This document shows, piece after piece, positions 31,458 through 38,441 of a stretch of 39,951 nucleotides of DNA. Every line of letters starts with the position of its first letter. The first letter of the stretch is position 1. Origin of the DNA: Oscillospiraceae bacterium. GTDB lineage: Bacteria; Bacillota; Clostridia; Oscillospirales; Oscillospiraceae. The stretch spans positions 1 to 39,951 of the forward strand of contig SVLX01000022.1 in assembly GCA_015067725.1 (NCBI GenBank), given 5' to 3'. A program made the position numbers and the translations under genes. The notes beneath the pieces are model-generated. The model was given only the letters and a program-made list of their open reading frames with translations, did not search any database and had not been told where the DNA came from.

Positions 31458-32462
31458 ATCAAGCAGTCTCTGGCTTATGAGGGGCTTTCCCCTCAGGGGC
31501 AAATGGCTTATCGACAGGTATCAGGCGCACTGGAACTGGGGCAGACCCTCTTTGACGGCGATATCTTCTCCGGGCAAGACCCCATGACGATTCTGCAAGC
31601 CGTGGAAGGTGACAACCCGGAGCTAATCTGGTTTGTGCCATCGGCATTTCGGCGGCAACGCTCTTTGCTGGGCAGCAGAATCCAGCTCCCCGGGGTGCTG
31701 GAGGGTGAGGAACGATACCGCCGGGAGCGGGAATTGCAGCAGGCGGCCGCTTCAGCCATCGAGGCAATTGAGCTAGAAAATCCCCTGACGGACTATGACC
31801 GGCTCATCTGTCTCTATGAGTATCTCCAACGCACCGTCACTTATGATTATGAGACCTTCCAGCGCCGGGGCACCGACCCATGGAGTCACAATGCCTATGG
31901 TGGATTGGTGCTGAAGAAGGCGGTCTGCGATGGGATTTCCGGGGCACTGGTGCTTCTGGCGCAAAAGATGGGCTATGATGCCACCATTATCCACGGCAAT
32001 GCCGCCCGGGACGGCATGACGGAGGACCACGCATGGGCCATGGTTCGGGTGAATGGACAGTGTTGCCATTTGGACCCCACTTGGGACATGAGCAAAAGTC
32101 AGGCAGTCGGTATCTGCGGCTATGATTACTTCTGCTTAGACGATGGGACAATCGCCATGGACCACCAGTGGGCGGCGGGGATTGCTCCGGTGTGCCGTTC
32201 CGGGGCGCTGTCCTGGTATCACCGCAACCGGTGCTATGCCAACAATCTGACCCAGGCGGGAGAGATTCTGAACCGGTATGCCCGGAGCAAGACGGCGGTA
32301 TTCCGGCTTCGGCTGGCAGACGGGGTGGCTGTGCCCGGAAACGAGGGGCAAACCATGGCCCGGATGCTGATGGATGCCCTCCGTTCGGCGGGGCGGTCCA
32401 GTGCCATCCGCTATCTGTGGAATCCCTATGTCCGCAGTCTGACCGCCGTCCTGAACGCATAA
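31458..32462 (+). CDS. Transglutaminase-like protein, intact catalytic triad, probable non-AUG start
   Basis: About 334 residues. The transglutaminase/papain-like core is complete: Cys in KKAVCDGISGALVLL, His in EDHAWAMV, Asp in HLDPTWDMS (142, 176 and 191 counted from the Met at 31503). A preceding helix LICLYEYLQRTVTYD is also typical. Prokaryotic members of this family are mostly thiol proteases or amidases. There is no signal peptide, so it should act in the cytosol. The frame upstream of the Met at 31503 reads KQSLAYEGLSPQGQMAY, matching the usual family N-terminus (Y..LSP..Q..Y), but has no standard start codon. AAGGAG (31443-31448) is 9 nt before an ATC at 31458, the proposed start. 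It is a candidate effector or processing enzyme of the locus. Confidence 0.82.
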   Translation: MKQSLAYEGLSPQGQMAYRQVSGALELGQTLFDGDIFSGQDPMTILQAVEGDNPELIWFVPSAFRRQRSLLGSRIQLPGVLEGEERYRRERELQQAAASAIEAIELENPLTDYDRLICLYEYLQRTVTYDYETFQRRGTDPWSHNAYGGLVLKKAVCDGISGALVLLAQKMGYDATIIHGNAARDGMTEDHAWAMVRVNGQCCHLDPTWDMSKSQAVGICGYDYFCLDDGTIAMDHQWAAGIAPVCRSGALSWYHRNRCYANNLTQAGEILNRYARSKTAVFRLRLADGVAVPGNEGQTMARMLMDALRSAGRSSAIRYLWNPYVRSLTAVLNA

Positions 32463-32497
32463 AAAAGACCCCCAAAACGAGATGAGGAGAGAAGCAT

Positions 32498-33991
32498 ATG
32501 AAAAAACGTACTCCCCAGCCGGCAAAACGAAGCTATTTCTTCGGCCCCGGCTTCCGGGACATCGGCAAAGCCATCCGGGATTCCTGGCGACAGCAGACCG
32601 GCACGGCTTACCGGTACTACCAAAAAAGCATTGACAGTGGTGGTATTCTGACCCTGACCGGCATTATGAATTTCTTCTGTGCCCTGTCGGTGGTGCTCTT
32701 TGGCACCATCTTCTTCGGGGCAATCAGTCTGGTTATCCTCAGCATCTTTACGGTGATGTATGCCCTGGTCTATGTGGGATTCCTGCTGGTGTGGGGTCTG
32801 GACCGGTTCTATTTGCTGCGGAAGCGGATTTTTACCGCCTGCCCGGTGGATAAGGCTAAATTCCTGATTCCCACCTACCTGTGCCCCAACTGCCGGGCGC
32901 ACCATACCAACCTGACCCCCGGTGTTTATGGCATTTTCAAGCGGAAGTGCAACTGCGGGCACAGTCTGCCCACGGCTTTCTTCAATGGGCGGAAAAAGTT
33001 GACCGCCATCTGTCCGAGCTGTCTGGAAAACGGCATTACCACCTACTTAAACAGCCAGGAAAGCAGACCCCTGTGCGTGCCTGTGGTGGGTGGTCGTTCC
33101 GTGGGCAAAACCGCCTACATCACCGCATTTACCCGGGAATTCACGGGCATGGTCGTCCCCCAGCACGGTATGGAGGCGGCTTATTACGACAAGCAGTCTC
33201 AAGACACCTATGACATGATTGTCCGGGACTTCGACTCCGGCGCAACCCGGATGACTGCCCGCCCCCAGGATCGCTCCACCCCCAGCAGTACCGCCGTCAG
33301 CTTCTTTGTGCGGCACAAAAAGCTGAAGCCGGAGCGACTGTTCCACATCTATGACATTGCCGGCGAAGTCTTCACGGACAACCACGAAAACGAGGTGCAA
33401 AAGCAGTATGAATACTGTCAGGGCATTATCTTCATGGTTGACCCCTTCTCCATTCCCGAGGTCAAGGCGAAATATGACCGCCTCCTGAGTCCGGAAGACC
33501 GGGCGGGTATCGGCAGTGCCGACCTCAATGGCGTCATTGACGTGTTCCTCAACAAACTGCGGGAGGTCACCGGTCTGTCTGAGCGGGATTTGTCCCGGGT
33601 GCCTCTGGCCGTGGTTATCGGCAAGATTGACTCCGCCGGACTGCGGGATGAATTCTCCGAAGATCAGGTGGCGAATGCCCGCTTTGCCTTCTCTGCTGAG
33701 CCGGTAGACCGGGCGGATGCCATGGACTATCTGTGCCGGGAGTTCCTCCGCAAGCACGGTATGCAGAGCTTCATCAATACCATTGACCTGCGCTTCAAAA
33801 CCAACCGCTATTTCGCCTGCTCTGCCATTGGTCACACCAGAGACAAGGGGCAGTACCGTCCTCAGGGTGTTATGGAGCCCATGGGATGGATTTGCCAGCA
33901 GGCTGACCGGGCGCTGGCGGATTTGTGGGTGGACTACCGGTACACCTCCACCCCGGCTCTGCGACAGAGAAAGGAAGGTGCGGATCTGTAA
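32498..33991 (+). CDS. Membrane-anchored zinc-ribbon GTPase (DO-GTPase2-like), copy 2
   Basis: A 497-residue paralogue of the protein at 18028, similar along its whole length: the shared SYFF...G start, two spans at about 52-72 and 78-102, the IPTYLCPNC ribbon, LTPGVYGI, CNCG, Walker A GGRSVGKT (198-205), YDIAGEVFTDN, a VDPFSIP strand and SACSAIGHTRD near the end. Two differences stand out. The first zinc knuckle has lost its second Cys (CPVD instead of CDRC), and G4 reads GKID instead of NKID, which should weaken guanine recognition. It is followed at once by a small membrane protein, as copy 1 is preceded by one. The two copies could form a heterodimer with unequal GTP handling. Confidence 0.87.
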   Translation: MKKRTPQPAKRSYFFGPGFRDIGKAIRDSWRQQTGTAYRYYQKSIDSGGILTLTGIMNFFCALSVVLFGTIFFGAISLVILSIFTVMYALVYVGFLLVWGLDRFYLLRKRIFTACPVDKAKFLIPTYLCPNCRAHHTNLTPGVYGIFKRKCNCGHSLPTAFFNGRKKLTAICPSCLENGITTYLNSQESRPLCVPVVGGRSVGKTAYITAFTREFTGMVVPQHGMEAAYYDKQSQDTYDMIVRDFDSGATRMTARPQDRSTPSSTAVSFFVRHKKLKPERLFHIYDIAGEVFTDNHENEVQKQYEYCQGIIFMVDPFSIPEVKAKYDRLLSPEDRAGIGSADLNGVIDVFLNKLREVTGLSERDLSRVPLAVVIGKIDSAGLRDEFSEDQVANARFAFSAEPVDRADAMDYLCREFLRKHGMQSFINTIDLRFKTNRYFACSAIGHTRDKGQYRPQGVMEPMGWICQQADRALADLWVDYRYTSTPALRQRKEGADL

Positions 33992-34200
33992 TGGGTTATA
34001 TTATTGGATTTGCCATTTGTATCGTCATTGCCATTCTCATTATGGCGGCGACCAATGTGTTTTATGACATTCTGGTGGTGCTGATGCCTCTGCTTTTGGC
34101 CGTTATGGGTCTGGTGGGTGTGTTCATCGGGCTTTGGGTGGCCATCAAGAACACCTTCAAGGTCTATAAGGCTGTATTTTTCGGAAGGGGGCAGAAGTAA
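33991..34200 (+). CDS. Small two-span membrane protein
   Basis: A 69-residue protein whose ATG overlaps the TAA of the GTPase gene by one base (TAATG), so translation is coupled. Two hydrophobic spans lie at about residues 3-20 and 27-52, then a basic tail (KNTFKVYKAVFFGRGQK). It is similar in size, topology and tail to the 71-residue protein at the head of the locus. It probably forms a membrane complex with copy 2 of the GTPase. Longer versions of the frame start inside the GTPase gene and are not favoured. Confidence 0.78.
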   Translation: MGYIIGFAICIVIAILIMAATNVFYDILVVLMPLLLAVMGLVGVFIGLWVAIKNTFKVYKAVFFGRGQK

Positions 34201-35034
34201 ATGGTACAGATTTTGGAAAGATTGCAGGCATTTCTGGCAAGACTGTTGACGCTTCTGGGTGACCTGCTGTACCGCATCCCCTTGTTCTCCCAGCCGGACT
34301 ATTTGTCGGATCAATGGGACAAGTATTTCTCCTTCACCGGATTTTTGATGGGCATTCTCTTCCTGAGTTTGCTCTATGCCGCCAATAAGGATAAAGCCGC
34401 CCACCCCTACAAGGGGATGATTCGGGTGCTGATGATGGTGGCGGTCATCAATAGTTGCTCCGCATTCTGGAGCATGGTCTGCGCCCGCAACCCTCTGGCG
34501 GATTGGTATGGTGGGTTTCTGGCGATAGGTGCCGCAGGGATTTTCTTCACTGTGGAGAATGTCTTCTCCGGTTGTCTCATGGTGCTGGCACTCCACACCA
34601 CCTATCGGGGAAGAACATGGGCGGCGGCCTCCTTTGGTCTGGTGACCCGGTTGGCGTTGGTGCTAATGAATTTCCCCTATCTCTCCTGGCTGGACAGTGA
34701 GATGCGGTCTGTTATACTGACCTTCCTGGGCGTACAGGCTCTGCTCACCTATTTCCTGTCAGCGATTATTGCCAAGCGGAAGTATTTCTCCACCGGATGG
34801 CTGTGGTATGTGGGATATCAGCTTCTGCCTTTTGTGGTGCTGACCCTCCTGCAACTGCTGTTCCGCTCCCTGGAGTACGGCGATTTTACACTGGGCTATC
34901 AGGAAACCATGTCCACCATGGCGCAGGCCCTGCCGGACTTTACGCCACTGTTGACCATTTCCGGCATTATTCTGGCGGTGGGTCTGGTTTTCGACATCAG
35001 CATCCGTGCCGTGGGCAGCCGAAACAGACCATAA
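34201..35034 (+). CDS. Polytopic membrane protein, last gene of the locus
   Basis: A 277-residue integral membrane protein with about six or seven spans, starting on the base after the previous stop (TAAATG), with GGGGGCAGAAG as the ribosome site. The N-terminus is an amphipathic helix (VQILERLQAFLARLLTLL). Several loops are short, with a basic cluster NKDKAAHPYKG. No transporter or enzyme motif was recognised. As the only large membrane protein of the locus it could be a channel, a sensor, or an anchor for the GTPases. The tight coupling to the GTPase and small membrane protein makes a shared complex likely. Confidence 0.78.
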   Translation: MVQILERLQAFLARLLTLLGDLLYRIPLFSQPDYLSDQWDKYFSFTGFLMGILFLSLLYAANKDKAAHPYKGMIRVLMMVAVINSCSAFWSMVCARNPLADWYGGFLAIGAAGIFFTVENVFSGCLMVLALHTTYRGRTWAAASFGLVTRLALVLMNFPYLSWLDSEMRSVILTFLGVQALLTYFLSAIIAKRKYFSTGWLWYVGYQLLPFVVLTLLQLLFRSLEYGDFTLGYQETMSTMAQALPDFTPLLTISGIILAVGLVFDISIRAVGSRNRP

Positions 35035-35083
35035 GGATATGGTCACGCAGAAGAAATCTGCGGCAGATCACGACCCGAAATAC

Positions 35084-35125
35084 GCACTTCGCCCCTCGGA
35101 AAAGGACATCCGGGGGGTGAAGTGC
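35084..35125 (+). other. Long hairpin after the locus
   Basis: GCACTTCGCCCC (35084-35095) pairs with GGGGGTGAAGTGC (35113-35125) with one wobble. It lies 50 nt after the last gene of the locus but lacks a U-run. The remaining gap to 35291 shows no gene; an AT-rich stretch at 35200-35250 may hold the def promoter, but no convincing -35/-10 pair was found. Confidence 0.45.
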
Positions 35126-35291
35126 TTGCGGGAAATGGGAAACGTGAGCCCGAAAACCCGCCTGAAGTCATGGTACTGGGGCGATAAGTATCGGAAATTC
35201 CCGTTTCTATTTACCAAAAACAAAAAATGTTGATTTTGGTCAATAGAATCCCGTCCCAACCAAAAACCAACCCAGATAAAGGAGCAACATC

Positions 35292-35702
35292 ATGGAAAAA
35301 CCCATCGTTCGCGACCCCATTTTCCTGTCCCGGAAATCCAAACCTGCTACAAAAGAAGACCTGCCGGTGGCGCAGGATTTGCTGGACACCCTGAACGCCA
35401 ACAGAGCCACTTGCGTGGGCATGGCGGCGAACATGATCGGCGTGGACAAGTGCATTATCGCTTTCGACAACGAGGGCGAGCTTATGGTCATGCTGAATCC
35501 GGAGATTGTCAGTCAGTCCGGGGAATATTACACCACGGAGGGTTGCCTGTCTCTGCCCGGTCAGCGGGAGACTGTGCGGTATGATAAAATCAAGGTAAAG
35601 TACCAGAATTTGCAGCTACAGACCCGGCTAAAAACCTATACCGGCTGGACCGCCCAAATCATCCAGCACGAAATCGACCACTGCAATGGGATTCTGATTT
35701 GA
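35292..35702 (+). CDS. def: Peptide deformylase-type protein, atypical motif I
   Basis: A 136-residue protein from the ATG after AAAGGAG. Motif II EGCLSLPG supplies the metal-binding Cys, and motif III QHEIDHCNGIL supplies the two His and the catalytic Glu. Motif I, usually GxGLAAPQ, reads GMAANMIGV: the Gln that stabilises the transition state is replaced by Asn or Met. This short form is common in gut Clostridia as an extra deformylase. The reaction expected is removal of formyl from N-terminal Met; the altered motif I suggests lower or different activity. Single gene, converging with the MerR gene on a shared terminator. Confidence 0.88.
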   Translation: MEKPIVRDPIFLSRKSKPATKEDLPVAQDLLDTLNANRATCVGMAANMIGVDKCIIAFDNEGELMVMLNPEIVSQSGEYYTTEGCLSLPGQRETVRYDKIKVKYQNLQLQTRLKTYTGWTAQIIQHEIDHCNGILI

Positions 35703-35724
35703 TTCCGGTGTAGCAAACCAACGG

Positions 35725-35776
35725 CAAAAAAAGACGCTGACTCCGCGGTTCAATTCTCCCGGAGTCAGCATTTTTG
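35725..35776. terminator. Bidirectional intrinsic terminator
   Basis: GCTGACTCCG (35736-35745) and CGGAGTCAGC (35760-35769) form a perfect 10-bp stem, with seven As on the left and five Ts on the right. It serves def (plus) and the MerR gene (minus). Confidence 0.92.
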
Positions 35777-35781
35777 CGTGG

Positions 35782-36513
35782 TTACAGGTTTTTGGTGTAG
35801 TGAATAATGGCGCTATTGACCAGCTCTGCCGTACCCTCACCGCCGGCATTGTCAATGTTTTGGGTCATTTCGCCTCCGGCGATATAGAGTTGACCCAGTC
35901 CCCGGAGAATCTGCGGCGTACAGGTATAGTAGTGCCCGGTAATATACTGCTGCAGCTCGGCCACCAGCGACTGAACCTCAGGTGCAGCCGGAGGAAGTTG
36001 CCGGAGTGCACCAAAACGGCCGAAAATGGCCATCAATCCCTTTGCATGGTCGGTCTTCTGTTCCGGGGTTTGGTTCTGGGTCTTCTGCAGGAATTCCTGC
36101 CAGGCTTCGGTTTTGCCCCAGCGGGCTTTGGCCTGTTCAGTATATTGGTCAATTTTGGTGTGGTCAAAAGGGGTAAAGTCCATAGTCATCTCTCCTGTTT
36201 GTTGAATGCGACGGGCGTGGGCAATGAGCCGGGTCAGGTGATCCCGACGAAGCTCCAGCAGGCCGATTTGTTGCTCCAGCACCGCAATGGGATCAAAGTT
36301 GGGGCTGTCCAGAATTTCGCCAATCTCCTTCAGAGGAAAAAGCAACTCCCGAAAGAGCAAAATGGCCTTTAACCGACACAGGGCACTCTCGTCATAGAGC
36401 CGGTAGCCGGCAGGGGTTACTGCGGTTGGCTTCAACAAACCAATGGCATCATAGTGGTGGAGCGTGCGAATGCTGACACCGGTGAGTTTGCTGACTTCTC
36501 TTACGGTTTTCAT
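35782..36513 (-). CDS. MerR-family regulator, TipA-like
   Basis: A 243-residue regulator from the ATG at 36513, 7 nt after GGGAGG. Residues 1-70 are the MerR winged helix (TVREVSKLTGVSIRTLHHYD, then GLLKPTAVTPAGYRLYDE). A dimerisation coiled coil follows (LEQQIGLLELRRDHLTRLI). About 125-243 matches the TipAS drug-binding domain (YTEQAKARWGKTEAWQEF; GHYYTCTPQILRGLGQLY). TipA-like proteins bind thiopeptides or other multidrug ligands and activate their own and nearby promoters. Its own promoter has the 19-bp spacer expected for MerR control. No adjacent transporter is on the same transcript; the ABC operon lies beyond a tRNA. Confidence 0.92.
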   Translation of the reverse strand: MKTVREVSKLTGVSIRTLHHYDAIGLLKPTAVTPAGYRLYDESALCRLKAILLFRELLFPLKEIGEILDSPNFDPIAVLEQQIGLLELRRDHLTRLIAHARRIQQTGEMTMDFTPFDHTKIDQYTEQAKARWGKTEAWQEFLQKTQNQTPEQKTDHAKGLMAIFGRFGALRQLPPAAPEVQSLVAELQQYITGHYYTCTPQILRGLGQLYIAGGEMTQNIDNAGGEGTAELVNSAIIHYTKNL

Positions 36514-36536
36514 AGCTGACCCTCCCATCTGCGGAT

Positions 36537-36567
36537 ATCATACACCATGACGCAGGGGGAGAGTCAA
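36537..36567 (-). promoter_or_regulatory. MerR-type promoter with 19-bp spacer
   Basis: Reading leftwards, TTGACT (36562-36567), 19 nt, TATGAT (36537-36542). A 19-bp spacer is the hallmark of promoters that MerR proteins activate by DNA distortion, so autoregulation is likely. Confidence 0.75.
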
Positions 36568-36588
36568 GGGGCAATTGAGCATTTGCAG

Positions 36589-36632
36589 CAAAAATACAAA
36601 ACCCTCTTCCATCCGGGTGGACAAAAGAGGGC
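36589..36632 (-). terminator. Intrinsic terminator of the tRNA-Thr gene
   Basis: In the minus direction CCCTCTT (36625-36631) and AAGAGGG (36602-36608) form the stem, followed by TTTTGTATTTTT. It begins 5 nt after the tRNA 3' end. Confidence 0.85.
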
Positions 36633-36636
36633 TTTG

Positions 36637-36712
36637 TGGAGCTGGAAACGTGACTCGAACACGCGACCTTCTCATTACGAGTGAGATGCTCTACCTGCTG
36701 AGCTACTCCAGC
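36637..36712 (-). tRNA. tRNA-Thr, anticodon CGT
   Basis: A complete 76-nt cloverleaf on the minus strand. The acceptor GCTGGAG pairs with TTCCAGC (one G-U), the D stem is GCTC/GAGC, the anticodon stem TCTCA/TGAGA encloses loop CTCGTAA (anticodon CGT, reading ACG), and the T arm is GCGTG-TTCGAGT-CACGT. The discriminator is T and the CCA end is encoded. It has its own promoter and terminator. Confidence 0.97.
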
Positions 36713-36729
36713 AACTTTACAGCTTTTCC

Positions 36730-36758
36730 ATTATACCCGACTCAGGGCCAATTGTCAA
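36730..36758 (-). promoter_or_regulatory. Consensus promoter of tRNA-Thr
   Basis: Reading leftwards, TTGACA (36753-36758), 17 nt, TATAAT (36730-36735), a perfect consensus 18 nt upstream of the mature 5' end. Confidence 0.92.
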
Positions 36759-36818
36759 TGGGGAGTTTTGACTTTTTTACAAAATCGGTTACATTTATTT
36801 CAAAGGTCACTTGCCAAG

Positions 36819-36855
36819 GTAAATGCAACCGGAAGTTTTCGGTTGTTGCATTTAC
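36819..36855. repeat. Strong inverted repeat upstream of tRNA-Thr
   Basis: GTAAATGCAACCG (36819-36831) and CGGTTGTTGCATTTAC (36840-36855) are complementary over 13 bp, with a 3-nt TTG duplication bulge in the right arm. No U-run follows. It lies between the tRNA promoter and the ABC operon terminator. Role unknown. Confidence 0.6.
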
Positions 36856-36875
36856 TCTGACACTTAGGAAGAAGG

Positions 36876-36915
36876 CAAACCGCCCGCCTCAGGGTCAAAA
36901 ACCCCAAAGCGGGCA
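36876..36915 (-). terminator. Probable terminator of the ABC operon
   Basis: GCCCGC (36882-36887) pairs with GCGGGC (36909-36914), with an inner stem GGGT (36892-36895) and ACCC (36901-36904). The minus-direction tail is GGTTTGCCTTC, a weak U-run, 14 nt after the ATPase stop. Confidence 0.5.
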
Positions 36916-36928
36916 GTCTTAATCAAAC

Positions 36929-37570
36929 TTACACCAGCACCCCGTCCTGCATTCTCAGCACCACGTCTGCCGCCGCCGCCACTTCCGGGTCGTGGGTGAT
37001 AACCAGAACACCCCTCCCCTTTTCGTGTTCGTGCCGGAGCAGATTCAGGATGATGTCCCTGTTCAGGGTATCCAGATTGCCGGTGGGCTCGTCGGCCAGA
37101 ATGAGACAGGGATCCAGAATCAAGGCCCGCGCCACAGCAACCCGCTGCTTTTCTCCGCCGGAGAGGGTGGTGACCTTTTGGGCGAGAAGCGGACCCAGAT
37201 CCATCAGGTCCACCAATTCGTCTAAATCCTTTACCTTGTTTTTCCGGTTGTACAGGGTGGGCAGAAGAATATTCTCCCTGCAAGTCATGGTAGGAATCAG
37301 ATTATAGGATTGGAAAATAAAGCCGATGTTCCCCAGCCGCAATTTGGCATAATCTGTGCCATTGCGGATTTTCTTGCCGTTAAAGATGTACTCGCCGCTG
37401 TCATAGCCCTCCACCAGCCCCAGAATGTTCAGCAGGGTGGATTTTCCTGAGCCAGATTTCCCTACAATAGCCGTATAACTGTCGTTGGTCAGGGTCAGAT
37501 TCACATCTTTGAGCACTTCTCTGGTGTAGGCTTTCCGGATATGGGAGAGTTGAACATTTAATTCCCTCAT
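36929..37570 (-). CDS. ABC transporter ATPase (MacB/LolD type)
   Basis: A 213-residue ATPase. Walker A GKSGSGKST is at 37-45, the Q-loop in FIFQSYNLIPTMT, the signature LSGGEKQRVAVARAL, Walker B LILADEPTGNLD and the switch His in VITHDPE. The FQSYNLIP and DEPTGNLD forms are those of the MacB/LolD/FtsE branch that drives mechanotransmission permeases. Its ATG overlaps the stop of the membrane-fusion-like gene (ATGA). With that protein and the permease it forms a tripartite exporter for peptides, antibiotics or lipoproteins; the substrate is unknown. Confidence 0.95.
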   Translation of the reverse strand: MRELNVQLSHIRKAYTREVLKDVNLTLTNDSYTAIVGKSGSGKSTLLNILGLVEGYDSGEYIFNGKKIRNGTDYAKLRLGNIGFIFQSYNLIPTMTCRENILLPTLYNRKNKVKDLDELVDLMDLGPLLAQKVTTLSGGEKQRVAVARALILDPCLILADEPTGNLDTLNRDIILNLLRHEHEKGRGVLVITHDPEVAAAADVVLRMQDGVLV

Positions 37571-38430
37571 GGACGATTCTCCTCTGCTACAGCCTTATAG
37601 CCGGAATCGAAGAACTGCCCATCCTTCACGCCGCTGACGCAAAGGTATGTGGCATTCTCAAAGAGGACGGAAACCCGCATTTCTTCCATGAAGATGCCGT
37701 CAGCCGTGACCCGCCGGACATAGAATTGCTCTTCCCCATTCTCTGTCTTGCTATAGACACAGCTTTCCGGCAGAACAACCACATCCTCATAGACCACGCC
37801 GGTATAAATCAACAAATCCTCGACCACCTCGCCATAGCGATAGTAGTCAGAATCAATGGAGAGCCGCACCAAGGCAGAGCCGTCAGGATTCTTGCGCTGG
37901 GCAATATAGGCGAGGTGTACCGGCTCATCATACTCGGTAATCAGGGAATCCGGGGCTTTTTCCAGCGTTCGTATATCGGACTTGTCCAGATTGCACTCCA
38001 GAATAATCGGCGAGAACAGAGAGACCCGCAGATAGGGGTCTGCGCTGTAGACATTGATTTCCTCAATGATGCCGGTCAGCCCGGAGTAGATGGGGTCGTC
38101 CATATAGTACCCCAAAAGCTCACCCTCCTGAATTTCTTCGCCAACGGTCTTCAGCCAGCGAATCTCCCCGGGCTTCTTATAGTCCAGCTCCATGTATGCA
38201 TAAGACCCCGACACAAATGTACCGGTTACCATGATGTTCTGGGCAATGTCCCTGGTTTCTGCTTCCACTGGCTTACCCAGAGAGACATCCACGATTTGGG
38301 GTGGGTCAGGTGGTGCGTATTCTGCCATTTCCTCCTGGGCAATCATGTGAATCAGTCCAATCGGAGCAATCAGCAGCGCCAGAATCAGCAGCCAAAAGAT
38401 AGCCCCGACCAGTTTCTTCAGAAAGCGCAT
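37567..38430 (-). CDS. Membrane-fusion-like (HlyD/MacA-type) subunit
   Basis: A 287-residue protein with one N-terminal span (about residues 4-29) and an extracytoplasmic part. It carries a barrel-sandwich/lipoyl-like stretch (WLKTVGEEIQEGELLGYY, then SGLTGIIEEINVYSADPYL) and a beta-barrel part ending VVLPESCVYSKTENGEEQFYVR, as in MacA-type adaptors. It is shorter than Gram-negative MacA and lacks the long coiled coil, as expected for Firmicutes. The ATG at 38430 is 7 nt after AGGAGG; another at 38436 is too close to it. It lies between permease and ATPase genes in the operon. Confidence 0.8.
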   Translation of the reverse strand: MRFLKKLVGAIFWLLILALLIAPIGLIHMIAQEEMAEYAPPDPPQIVDVSLGKPVEAETRDIAQNIMVTGTFVSGSYAYMELDYKKPGEIRWLKTVGEEIQEGELLGYYMDDPIYSGLTGIIEEINVYSADPYLRVSLFSPIILECNLDKSDIRTLEKAPDSLITEYDEPVHLAYIAQRKNPDGSALVRLSIDSDYYRYGEVVEDLLIYTGVVYEDVVVLPESCVYSKTENGEEQFYVRRVTADGIFMEEMRVSVLFENATYLCVSGVKDGQFFDSGYKAVAEENRP

Positions 38431-38441
38431 AAACATACCTC

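Noticed and set aside
17751..35034. Interpretation of the locus as a mobile defence island
   Set aside because: No integrase, transposase, direct repeats or tRNA at its edges; flanked by pit/DUF47 and def, with base composition like its surroundings.
35006..35233. A 75-codon plus-strand frame after the locus
   Set aside because: It starts inside the preceding membrane protein gene, has no ribosome site and shows no recognisable fold; the region contains a long hairpin instead.
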